64,000 nt of DNA, taken from Thiotrichales bacterium (GTDB taxonomy: Bacteria > Pseudomonadota > Gammaproteobacteria > JAABTG01). Location: assembly GCA_011389995.1 (NCBI GenBank), contig JAABTG010000011.1, positions 1 through 64,000 on the forward strand. The letters run 5' to 3'. The notes under the pieces were generated by a model. The model was not told the origin of the DNA and did no database searches. It worked only from the letters and a program-made list of their open reading frames with translations. Shown here piece after piece: positions 57,441 through 64,000 of this stretch (the first letter of the stretch is position 1; each line of letters starts with the position of its first letter). The translations under genes and the position numbers were made by a program.

Positions 57441-57497
57441 CTGATTCAATCCATCCAGGATTGAATCAGCCTGGCCCGGCACATGCCCGGGCCAGGC
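57441..57497 (+). terminator. Two tandem hairpins after the small ORF
   Basis: CTGATTCAATCC and GGATTGAATCAG (57441-57469) form a perfect 12-bp stem with a 5-nt loop. It is followed at once by CCTGGCCCGG / CCCGGGCCAGG (57470-57496). There is no T-run, so they may act as a boundary or RNA-stability element rather than a classical terminator. Confidence 0.5.
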
Positions 57498-57718
57498 CCA
57501 TCCGTATCCGTTGCATGGGTGATCGACGGGCTGGTCCTCACCGCGCGTTGCTGTGCCGCGCCACGGGCGGGACCGGGCCAAGCCCGCCATTGCTTGGCCG
57601 TTGGCCGGGGAAAGGTTCCACCGGAGCTCCTCTTCGGGGCGGCGTACCCGTGGACCATACGGAAAGGGCTGAATAGATCAGCGCTTCCCCCGCCTGAGGG
57701 ATGGGGCAAAAAGTGGCG

Positions 57719-58240
57719 TCAGATGGGCACTGCCTTACCGCCCTCGATGTCCGGACCCTGCTCCACCTTGCCACCGTACTCCATTTCTTCCTCGGTCGCG
57801 TCACGTACGAGCAGGATGTCCAGCTTGAACAGGACCTCGCGGCCACACAGCGGATTGTTGCCATCGATGGTGATGGTCTCCTCATCCATGCGGGTGACCA
57901 GAAAGCTCTTGGTCTGTCCCTTGTCATTCTCCATCAGAATGGCGGTACCGACCTCCTGGTATTCCTCGGGCACGTCCTCCAGACGTTCCGTGATGACGAG
58001 GGATTCATCCCGTGGGCCGTAAAGATCGTTGCAGTCGATGGGCACCTCGAGGGTGTCACCCGCGGCCTTGCCTTCCAGTTCCCGAGTGACCGTTGGCGCC
58101 AGTACCTCGTTTACGCCATGCACATAGCCGAGGGGGTATTCGACCTCGGTCAGGACGCTATCGGTCTTCACGTCGATGACTTTGTACTTCAGTTCGACGT
58201 ACTTACCGTCGGTGATGATGTCTCTGATGGTTTCGCTCAT
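57719..58240 (-). CDS. SlyD-like FKBP peptidyl-prolyl isomerase
   Basis: This 173-residue protein has an FKBP/SlyD-type fold: VELKYKVID at the start, PLGYVHGVNEVLAPTVTRELEGKAAGD as the FKBP edge, and TITIDGNNPLCGREVLFKLDIL as the end of the insert-in-flap. The YGPRDESLV segment matches SlyD. There is no His-rich metal-binding tail. It probably acts as a folding helper in the cytosol. The ATG at 58240 is preferred to the longer frame. Confidence 0.85.
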   Translation of the reverse strand: MSETIRDIITDGKYVELKYKVIDVKTDSVLTEVEYPLGYVHGVNEVLAPTVTRELEGKAAGDTLEVPIDCNDLYGPRDESLVITERLEDVPEEYQEVGTAILMENDKGQTKSFLVTRMDEETITIDGNNPLCGREVLFKLDILLVRDATEEEMEYGGKVEQGPDIEGGKAVPI

Positions 58241-58301
58241 GATGGTCTCAACTTGATGCGGAACGGGTGTGGGGAGCAACTGTGATCATCACTCCCGCCG
58301 G

Positions 58302-58709
58302 TCAAAAAATCGAAGCCGCGAAAATCCGGACCTCACCCTTCTCGTAGCCCAGCACCAGGCGCCCCAGCCACTCTCCCTCCTTCTTGGTGCTCCGCATCCG
58401 GTAAAGGACGGTCACATGCTGACCGCGACGGATCAGGCCCAGATAGTCGTAGTCCGGGGAGAGATTGCGGGTCAGCTCGCTCTGCACGAACTGCTTGCCC
58501 ACCTCCACCTCGTTGAGCCCGAACAGCAGCGCATAGGAGAACTTGCGGATAAACTTGCCGTACTGCCCCTTGTTGGAGTATTTGATGAGGTCGTCCCACA
58601 TGGGGTGGGCCACTTCCAGTATCTCCTCATCCGTGTGGTCGATGATGTTCCTGAACGGTTCCGGGGACTCTGCTTCCGGGGCCTCGGTTGGATTCGTGTT
58701 GTCATTCAT
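58302..58709 (-). CDS. Conserved hypothetical protein downstream of aprA
   Basis: This 135-residue, soluble, acidic protein contains EEILEVAHPMWDDLIKYSNKGQYGKFIRKFSYAL and TRNLSPDYDYLGLIRRGQHVTVLYRM, and ends GYEKGEVRIFAASIF. I do not recognise a family. It lies 131 nt after aprA on the same strand, with a hairpin between, so it may be partly co-expressed with the apr operon. Confidence 0.7.
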   Translation of the reverse strand: MNDNTNPTEAPEAESPEPFRNIIDHTDEEILEVAHPMWDDLIKYSNKGQYGKFIRKFSYALLFGLNEVEVGKQFVQSELTRNLSPDYDYLGLIRRGQHVTVLYRMRSTKKEGEWLGRLVLGYEKGEVRIFAASIF

Positions 58710-58798
58710 GTCTCTGCCCACACCAATTATGTAGTCGATCTAGAAACGAAAAAAGACCAACGAGCGTTGATCTTTATCGTCCTGCCCCAAAATGGGTT

Positions 58799-58825
58799 GG
58801 GGAGGCCACCCACGGCGGCCTCCCC
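58799..58825 (-). terminator. Hairpin after aprA
   Basis: GGGGAGGCC and GGCCTCCCC pair around a 9-nt loop, 15 nt after the aprA stop. No clean U-run follows on the minus strand, so read-through to the next gene is possible. Confidence 0.65.
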
Positions 58826-58839
58826 GTTTTACAGCGTAC

Positions 58840-60729
58840 TCAGGCCTCGGCCGCTTCGGCCTGCTCCTTTTCCCCTACGAGGTGATAGCACGGCGCCTTT
58901 TCCATGGTGTACTCGCCGGTCTTCGGATCGCGGCGGGATACCGTCAGGACATGCCAGTTCTCGTCGTCCAGCTTGAGGGCATCACCACGATAGTAGTAGC
59001 CCGGCCACCGGGTTTCCTTGCGGAAAAGGGTATGTTGCACCACGGCCTCGGAGGTGAGGTGACGATGCTTCAGTTCCCAGGCACGCATCAGCTCGTGGAT
59101 ATCCTCGGCACCGAGCTTGTCGAGATCCTCTTCAAGGAGCTTCAGCTTCTTGAGACCGATGTTGAGCAGCTTCTCGTTGGTCATGTAGCTGACCCCGGCG
59201 CCGCCGGCATACTCGTCCATAAGCTTCTGCAGACGGTCCAGACCCTGGCGCGGATTGATGTAATGAGGGTTGACCGTGCCGGCGGTGATCTCGTTGCGGT
59301 AAATCTTGTAGTGCTCCAGCGGCTTGTAGATCTCCTTCTTGCGATCATCGAGTTGCTGCTGGGAGATACGGATACCTTCGGCCTTGCCGTCATCGATGTA
59401 CTTGCAGGCGGCCTTGGCGGCCAGACGACCCTCGGTGAAGGAGCCCGAGGAGAAGGCGTGGGGCGTGCCGCCGACGGCATCGCCGGCGCCAAACAGGCCT
59501 TCGACCGTGGTCATGCGATTGTAGCCCCAGTAGTATTCCGGCGGGGAAATGTCCTCGGGTCCCGAGCACCAGGCACCGCAACCGGTGGCGTGAGAACCCA
59601 TGACATAGGGTTCGGAGGTCGTGAGCTCCGGGTTCTCGTATTTCGGGTCGACGTCGGTCGCGGCCCAGAGTACGGCCTGACCAACGGTCATGCCCAGGAA
59701 GTTGTGCCAGCCGATCTCTTCGAGATGGGGGTCCTGGAACGCCTCCATGGTGACCATGTGGATGGGGCCACGGCCGGCGTTGACCTCGGAAATGAGGGCG
59801 TGGTTGCGCAGGCAGGTGGGGATGGGCCGATGGGTGGCGTGAGAGGCCTGCGGATCCAGGTACTCCTTACCCACCATCTCCTGCAGTCCCGGCCACCACT
59901 TGGACTCGTACTCTTCACCCAGGCAATTCTGGGTATAGGTCTTGAGGTGCAGGAAGTAGGCGCCCACGGGGCCATAGCCGTCTTTGAAGCGGGCCAGCAC
60001 GATGCGGTTCTCCATCTGCGTCATCTTGGCGCCGGCGCCGATCAGAAGACCGTAGGCCGAACCCGACGACCAGGGCGCGTACCAGACACGACCCGCACCC
60101 TCACCGACGGAACGCGGCTTGTAGATGTTGGAGGCGCCACCGGCGGCGACGATGACCGCTTTGGACTTGAACACATGATAGTCACCGGTGCGCACGTTGA
60201 AACCCACGGCGCCGGCGACACGATTCGGGTTGGTCTCATCCATCAGCAGATGGGTAACGCAGACCCGATTGAAGATCTTGTCCGCCGACTTCTTGGCGGC
60301 CTCGGCGACGATGGGCTTGTAGGACTCACCGTGGATCATGATCTGCCACCGACCCTCACGCTGGTAGGCGCCGGTCTTGGGGTTACGCATCAACGGCAGA
60401 CCCCACTCCTCGAACTGATGCACGGCAGAATCCACATGACGCGCCATGTCGAACAGCAGGTCCTCACGAACCATGCCCATGAGGTCGATGCGCGCATAGC
60501 GGACGTGATCTTCGGGATTGTTCTCGCCGAAACGCGTACCCATGTAGCAGTTGATCGCATACAGGCCCTGGGCCACGGCCCCGGAGCGATCGATGTTCGC
60601 CTTCTCGGCGATGATGATCTTCTTGTCCTGGCCCCAGTAGCGGGCCTCCCAGGCGGCGCCGGTGCCACCCAGGCCGGCACCACAGACGAGGATATCGATA
60701 TTGTCTTCTACGACGGTCTTGTAAGCCAT
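58840..60729 (-). CDS. aprA: Adenylylsulfate reductase alpha subunit
   Basis: This 629-residue FAD-containing subunit of APS reductase oxidises sulfite with AMP to APS in sulfur oxidisers. Features are ILVCGAGLGGTGAAWEARYWG (FAD site), SGAVAQGLYAINCYMG, the VAAGGASNIYKPRSVGEGAGRVWY segment and SGSFTEGRLAAKAA. Its start shares one base with the aprB stop. Part of aprM-aprB-aprA. Confidence 0.98.
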   Translation of the reverse strand: MAYKTVVEDNIDILVCGAGLGGTGAAWEARYWGQDKKIIIAEKANIDRSGAVAQGLYAINCYMGTRFGENNPEDHVRYARIDLMGMVREDLLFDMARHVDSAVHQFEEWGLPLMRNPKTGAYQREGRWQIMIHGESYKPIVAEAAKKSADKIFNRVCVTHLLMDETNPNRVAGAVGFNVRTGDYHVFKSKAVIVAAGGASNIYKPRSVGEGAGRVWYAPWSSGSAYGLLIGAGAKMTQMENRIVLARFKDGYGPVGAYFLHLKTYTQNCLGEEYESKWWPGLQEMVGKEYLDPQASHATHRPIPTCLRNHALISEVNAGRGPIHMVTMEAFQDPHLEEIGWHNFLGMTVGQAVLWAATDVDPKYENPELTTSEPYVMGSHATGCGAWCSGPEDISPPEYYWGYNRMTTVEGLFGAGDAVGGTPHAFSSGSFTEGRLAAKAACKYIDDGKAEGIRISQQQLDDRKKEIYKPLEHYKIYRNEITAGTVNPHYINPRQGLDRLQKLMDEYAGGAGVSYMTNEKLLNIGLKKLKLLEEDLDKLGAEDIHELMRAWELKHRHLTSEAVVQHTLFRKETRWPGYYYRGDALKLDDENWHVLTVSRRDPKTGEYTMEKAPCYHLVGEKEQAEAAEA

Positions 60730-61211
60730 TAGTAGTACACCCCTTCCTTCAGTTTCAGGCCGTTGGACTCGAGGGTATGGATGTCACCATCGTCCAGACG
60801 AATGTATTTGGGCTCGTTGAAGAGCAACTGGCTGTCACGCATCTCCTTGCTGGGCCCACTGACATCCTTGAGCTGGGGGATATGCTTCCCCCACGGCTTG
60901 GTGGTGATGGGTGCCAGAAGATCCATGTCCTTCTTGCCGTTGCGGAACTTGATACGCCAGGCAATGACACCTTTTTCCTCGTCCCGGCGCACCCGTACTG
61001 AGTGTCCCAGGGGCGCGAAGTCGGCGTAGCCGCGGACATCGATGGCCTGGTGGGGGCAGGCCTTGACGCAGGAGTAGCACTCCCAGCACATGTTGGGTTC
61101 GATGTTGTAGGCGCGGCGGGTGACCTTGTCGATGTGCATGATGTCCGAGGGACAGATGTCGACGCAGTGACCGCACCCGTCACAACGGGTCATATATACA
61201 AAAGTTGGCAT
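60729..61211 (-). CDS. aprB: Adenylylsulfate reductase beta subunit
   Basis: This 160-residue ferredoxin-like subunit carries two [4Fe-4S] clusters: CDGCGHCVDICPSDIMH and CWECYSCVKACPHQAIDV. It transfers electrons from AprA and has the long C-terminal tail that clasps AprA. It lies about 30 nt after aprM and overlaps aprA by one base. Confidence 0.98.
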   Translation of the reverse strand: MPTFVYMTRCDGCGHCVDICPSDIMHIDKVTRRAYNIEPNMCWECYSCVKACPHQAIDVRGYADFAPLGHSVRVRRDEEKGVIAWRIKFRNGKKDMDLLAPITTKPWGKHIPQLKDVSGPSKEMRDSQLLFNEPKYIRLDDGDIHTLESNGLKLKEGVYY

Positions 61212-61240
61212 CTCGAATACTCCTTACTTTTGAGATTTAT

Positions 61241-62086
61241 TCAGTAGTGACGGGGCAGCTCGCGATTGATGCCGAGGCCCATGTCGGGAGGGTTCGTGCC
61301 CATGTACTCGGGGATGTCCGGAAACTTGGACTGAACGGCGGGATCCGTCAGATTGTACTCGCCGGGCAGATTTTCCATCGAGCCATCCGCCTTGATCAGC
61401 TTCTTCTGGTAAGCCGCGGCGGGCTTGAAGAACATGTGTGCGAACTTGGACCAGTAGACGGTACCGAAAAGCACGGTGGCGGAAACGATAAACAATACGA
61501 ACAGCGCCATGTTCACCCAGCCGCCCATGCCCAGGGTGAACGACCACAGCAGGGCGAAGGTCGCGGTGGCGAGCAGGCCGAGGATGAAGATGTCGCCACG
61601 CCCATTGAGCTGGTGCCACTTCACACCCTCGGAGGCGACGTCGACGCGGATGTCGAACCAGAACCAATAACCGCCGAAGGCCAGCGCCAGCGCGCCCAGA
61701 TGCCACAGCAGTGGCCAGATTCCGGCAGCGGACTGTGTGGGATAGGCGAAAATGAGCACCGCCGTGCTGACCACGAAGAGCACGAAGCCGTACATGGTGA
61801 ACAGGTGGGAGACGCGGCGACGGGTACTCTTGAACTCCGAGGAGGCGAGCACTTCGCCGGCCAGGGTCTTGGCCGCCAGAGAGGCCTTCTCGCCACCGCT
61901 CAGGGTGCGCTTGGCGCTCTTCTGCGCTTCTTTGGCGTTCTCGAAGAAGTACTCGGCGCTGCGTTTGTGCAGCATGTCCAGGATGGTCCCGCCGATTACC
62001 AGCAGGACCATCAATACGATATAACCCTGCATGACTTCAGGGGAAATAAGCGCCGCTAGTTCGGCGAAGGGATTGGATGTGAGCAT
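61241..62086 (-). CDS. aprM: APS reductase membrane anchor AprM
   Basis: This 281-residue inner-membrane protein has predicted helices near residues 18-40, 95-120, 125-150, 165-190 and 195-215, and a soluble C-terminal tail (YWSKFAHMFFKPAAAYQKKL ... MGLGINRELPRHY). AprM proteins of Allochromatium and related bacteria are thought to link AprBA to the quinone pool in place of QmoABC. It is first in the apr operon. A candidate FNR-like box lies about 90 nt upstream. Confidence 0.92.
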   Translation of the reverse strand: MLTSNPFAELAALISPEVMQGYIVLMVLLVIGGTILDMLHKRSAEYFFENAKEAQKSAKRTLSGGEKASLAAKTLAGEVLASSEFKSTRRRVSHLFTMYGFVLFVVSTAVLIFAYPTQSAAGIWPLLWHLGALALAFGGYWFWFDIRVDVASEGVKWHQLNGRGDIFILGLLATATFALLWSFTLGMGGWVNMALFVLFIVSATVLFGTVYWSKFAHMFFKPAAAYQKKLIKADGSMENLPGEYNLTDPAVQSKFPDIPEYMGTNPPDMGLGINRELPRHY

Positions 62087-62159
62087 CTGTGGCTCTCCTT
62101 GGAGTGGCTGGTCGCAACGGTGGAGTAACTTAGGGCAAGTGAGGCTTAGTATGCAATTA

Positions 62160-62186
62160 CATATTAATATGCCTGATATAAGTCAA
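62160..62186 (-). promoter_or_regulatory. Palindrome and FNR-like box upstream of aprM
   Basis: CATATTAATATG (62160-62171) is a perfect palindrome. Next to it CTGAT-ATAA-GTCAA (62173-62186) matches 8 of 10 positions of TTGAT-N4-ATCAA. On the minus strand TTGACT with 17-nt spacing to TATGTA is a possible promoter in the same stretch. The rest of the 62087-62492 gap shows no gene. Confidence 0.4.
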
Positions 62187-62492
62187 ATTAATCGTCGGCG
62201 CCCCTGGTCCTGGTTGATGGCGGCGTCCCGGCGGCCTTGTGGGGCAGGGGGGCAAGGCTAATGATCCGTTCCTCCCCGGATGCGACCGCCGCCGCGCGAC
62301 CTGCTGCATGCCCCGCCCCGGCTCCCCCCTTTCATGAGCCGCAGCCATCGCAGGGGCCGCCCCTCCAGAGCCGATGGTGTCAGCCGGTGATGAGAGATGG
62401 ATTGTCCAGGGGCCGGGTTGCCAATCCCCGGGCGCGTCCCGCAGAATAAGACCTATTCTTGAGCAATTTACTAATGTATAGGAGTGGACTTA

Positions 62493-62792
62493 ATGAGTGT
62501 TGACATCCCCGAACGAGATGGCGACGGCTATCTGGTGGACATGAACGCCTGGACACCGGACATTGGCCAAGCCATGGCCGAGGCTGACGGCGTCGAGCTG
62601 GATGACGTCAAATGGAACCATATCGTCAAGGCGAGGGAGTACTACGACGACGAGGCGGTGGTGCCCCCCATCCGCAAGTTCGCCAAGTACGTGGGCGAGG
62701 ACCAGAAGGAGATCTTCAAGCTCTGGAATACCGGCCCCATGAAGCCCATCACCAAGTACGGCGGCCTGCCGAAGCCCACGGGCTGCGTCTGA
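62493..62792 (+). CDS. DsrC/TusE-family protein with only the C-terminal cysteine
   Basis: This 99-residue protein belongs to the DsrC/TusE/DsvC family that carries sulfur as a persulfide or trisulfide. The family end is clear: YGGLPKPTGCV, with the conserved penultimate Cys98. The second cysteine of true DsrC, ten residues upstream, is Lys88 here, so it cannot form the intramolecular disulfide. It is therefore TusE-like or regulatory. GGAGTGG precedes the ATG. It is divergent from aprMBA, suggesting a link with sulfite/APS metabolism. Confidence 0.85.
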   Translation: MSVDIPERDGDGYLVDMNAWTPDIGQAMAEADGVELDDVKWNHIVKAREYYDDEAVVPPIRKFAKYVGEDQKEIFKLWNTGPMKPITKYGGLPKPTGCV

Positions 62793-62795
62793 GGC

Positions 62796-63734
62796 TCATC
62801 CCGTCCAGAAGGAAACGTCCTTCTCCAGGAATTCGTCGTACCGCATGTAGTGGGAGCCGTCGCAGGAAAAGGTGAGGCTCACCATGCCGTTGAAGATGTT
62901 GATGGAGGCCGAGCGCAGATACATCATCTCGTCCGCCAGCCGCAGACCCTGCATGGCATCCAGCACCGGCCGCACGGCGGACTGGGGCATGGCGGCAGTG
63001 GCCGGATAGTTGCGGTGGGGATAGGCGAGACAGATGTCCGGGTCGGCCAGGGCGTCCTTGTCCAGCAGGCGGTAACGATAGGGGTCATCCACCACCCACA
63101 CGGTGGCGCGGCTGCTGGAGAAGTGGATCACCGCCTGGAAGACCCCACGATCACTGAATAGCTCCTCGAGGATGGACAGCGCCTGGTCCATGGCCCGGTC
63201 CATGGGGCTCTCCACCCGACGCTGCTGGAACACCACGCTGCGGATAGAAGGGTCGCCCTTGATCTGGCGCCACTCGCCGGTCTCCTCGTAGAGATCCCGG
63301 GTGACGGGCAGGTCCCGCAGGTCGAAGTCGGCCCCTACGCAGCCGAGGATGCGATCGGCGCCGCTGATGCGATGCAGGGCCGTGATGGACGGGCGGTGGG
63401 CGTACTCGCTTACATAGGCATCCGACAGCAGGAATCCCCACTCCGGCATCGGCTCCTTCATGTAGGGGCGCCTGGAGCGGTCACGTTGGTAATGGTCCCG
63501 CGTCAGGCCTCCCTTCCCCATGGTATCGCTCACCTGGTTGCACTGGGCATTCACCACGTACAGGTTGGTGCAATGCGGGATGGCGGAGAAGTGTTCGGCC
63601 AGTACCCGGTTCAGGCCCTCGCGGTCGTCCATGGCCCCCCCGCAGCGGTGGGCCAGGTCGGCCATGGGCCGGTGCAGGGTCCTGGCGAGCTCTTCCCGCT
63701 GCAGGTAGATGGTCTCTTGCCAAGTGGCGCTCAT
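62796..63734 (-). CDS. PDC (Cache) sensor-domain protein without an output domain
   Basis: This 312-residue protein resembles double-Cache/PDC sensor modules: LYVVNAQCNQVSDTMGKGG, DRSRRPYMKEP, WGFLLSDAYVSEYAHRPSITALHRIS and VGADFDLRDLP. A second similar half follows. There is no signal peptide, membrane helix, HAMP, kinase, GGDEF or methyl-accepting region, so it is a sensor-only cytosolic protein. It is convergent with the dsrC-like gene. Function unknown. Confidence 0.75.
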   Translation of the reverse strand: MSATWQETIYLQREELARTLHRPMADLAHRCGGAMDDREGLNRVLAEHFSAIPHCTNLYVVNAQCNQVSDTMGKGGLTRDHYQRDRSRRPYMKEPMPEWGFLLSDAYVSEYAHRPSITALHRISGADRILGCVGADFDLRDLPVTRDLYEETGEWRQIKGDPSIRSVVFQQRRVESPMDRAMDQALSILEELFSDRGVFQAVIHFSSSRATVWVVDDPYRYRLLDKDALADPDICLAYPHRNYPATAAMPQSAVRPVLDAMQGLRLADEMMYLRSASINIFNGMVSLTFSCDGSHYMRYDEFLEKDVSFWTG

Positions 63735-63924
63735 GTAACGGCCTTCGAGAAATTCGGTGGTGCATTATAAATGCACCGGCCGTGGGGAAAATGCCGGAGA
63801 AATCACGGGCTATCCATCCGCCCCTCCCGAAACGAGCCGGCAACGGGGGACCGCGTGGAGCCGATGGACTGAGACAACGCCGCCCGCCCAACCGTTGACA
63901 CCCTCGGCGACCGCGATGGGGCCG

Positions 63925-64000
63925 TCAGTCCTGAATGTGCGCCGTCAAGGCGCGGCCCTTCCGGCCTTCTTCGCACAAGCGGACGATATGCTCGAAGCGG
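63925..64000 (-). CDS. C-terminal end of a gene cut by the window edge
   Basis: A minus-strand frame enters from the right edge and ends with TGA at 63927-63925. The visible end reads RFEHIVRLCEEGRKGRAL and TAHIQD. The gene cannot be identified from this fragment. The 190 nt between it and the PDC gene hold no other gene. Confidence 0.5.
   Translation of the reverse strand, partial: RFEHIVRLCEEGRKGRALTAHIQD

Overview
The window is GC-rich, densely coding gammaproteobacterial chromosome. Several gene sets together point to a sulfur-oxidising member of the Chromatiales or a close relative: an aprM-aprB-aprA operon for adenylylsulfate reductase with a membrane anchor, a homo-oligomeric ATP sulfurylase (sat), a DsrC/TusE-like protein divergent from the apr operon, and a class III polyhydroxyalkanoate (PHA) synthase cluster. 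The block pepP-ubiH-ubiI, ygfB, zapA, 6S RNA, fau is the usual gammaproteobacterial arrangement. The lineage is inferred from gene content only.

Layout. 1-0.4 kb: repeat-rich spacer. 0.4-7.7 kb: mscS, the ubiquinone hydroxylase/pepP/ygfB operon (minus strand), then zapB-like, zapA, 6S RNA, fau and an EVE-domain gene (plus strand). 7.7-10.5 kb: a dispersed repeat, a secreted protein with an exosortase-type tail, an OmpA-family protein with calcium-binding repeats, and sufE. 10.6-16.2 kb: phaE-phaC-phaA-phaR-phaB-phaP with CTGC/GCAG sites upstream of phaE, phaB and phaP that look like PhaR operators. 16.2-28 kb: bioA, an M23 peptidase, a zinc-less dksA, a second sufE with yidD, DAHP synthase, sat, ilvA, rpiA, a radical SAM gene, an orphan parA and a DUF302 gene. 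28-33.7 kb: accessory genes, including a two-domain kinase, a haloalkane-dehalogenase-like hydrolase and an Xre/RES toxin-antitoxin pair. 33.7-42.4 kb: pta, a 1279-residue FAD/Fe-S oxidoreductase, mtaB, hspQ and a TerB-like gene. 42.4-44.8 kb: two unknown genes between two nearly identical 371-bp inverted repeats. 45-57 kb: hydrolase, nuclease-like, c-di-GMP signalling, yrfG, ykgJ, trmB, a response regulator with a metallo-hydrolase, thiG and thiS, then a structured repeat array with a truncated and an intact tRNA-Gly(CCC). 57.2-64 kb: a 53-residue small ORF between two perfect hairpins, a SlyD-like isomerase, aprMBA, the dsrC-like gene, a PDC sensor protein and a gene cut by the window end.

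How the genes fit together. AprBA oxidises sulfite and AMP to APS. AprM is expected to pass the electrons to the membrane, and Sat converts APS and pyrophosphate to sulfate and ATP. In this window sat lies about 36 kb from apr. The pha genes cover PHA synthesis from acetyl-CoA (PhaA, PhaB, PhaEC), granule coating (PhaP) and control (PhaR).

The least explained parts are the inverted-repeat cassette at 42.39-44.77 kb, the wider dispersed repeat whose ends supply stop codons or a leader hairpin to neighbouring genes, the covarying hairpin repeats around the split tRNA-Gly copy, and the small ORF at 57.27 kb. No CRISPR array, prophage or recognisable transposase was seen.
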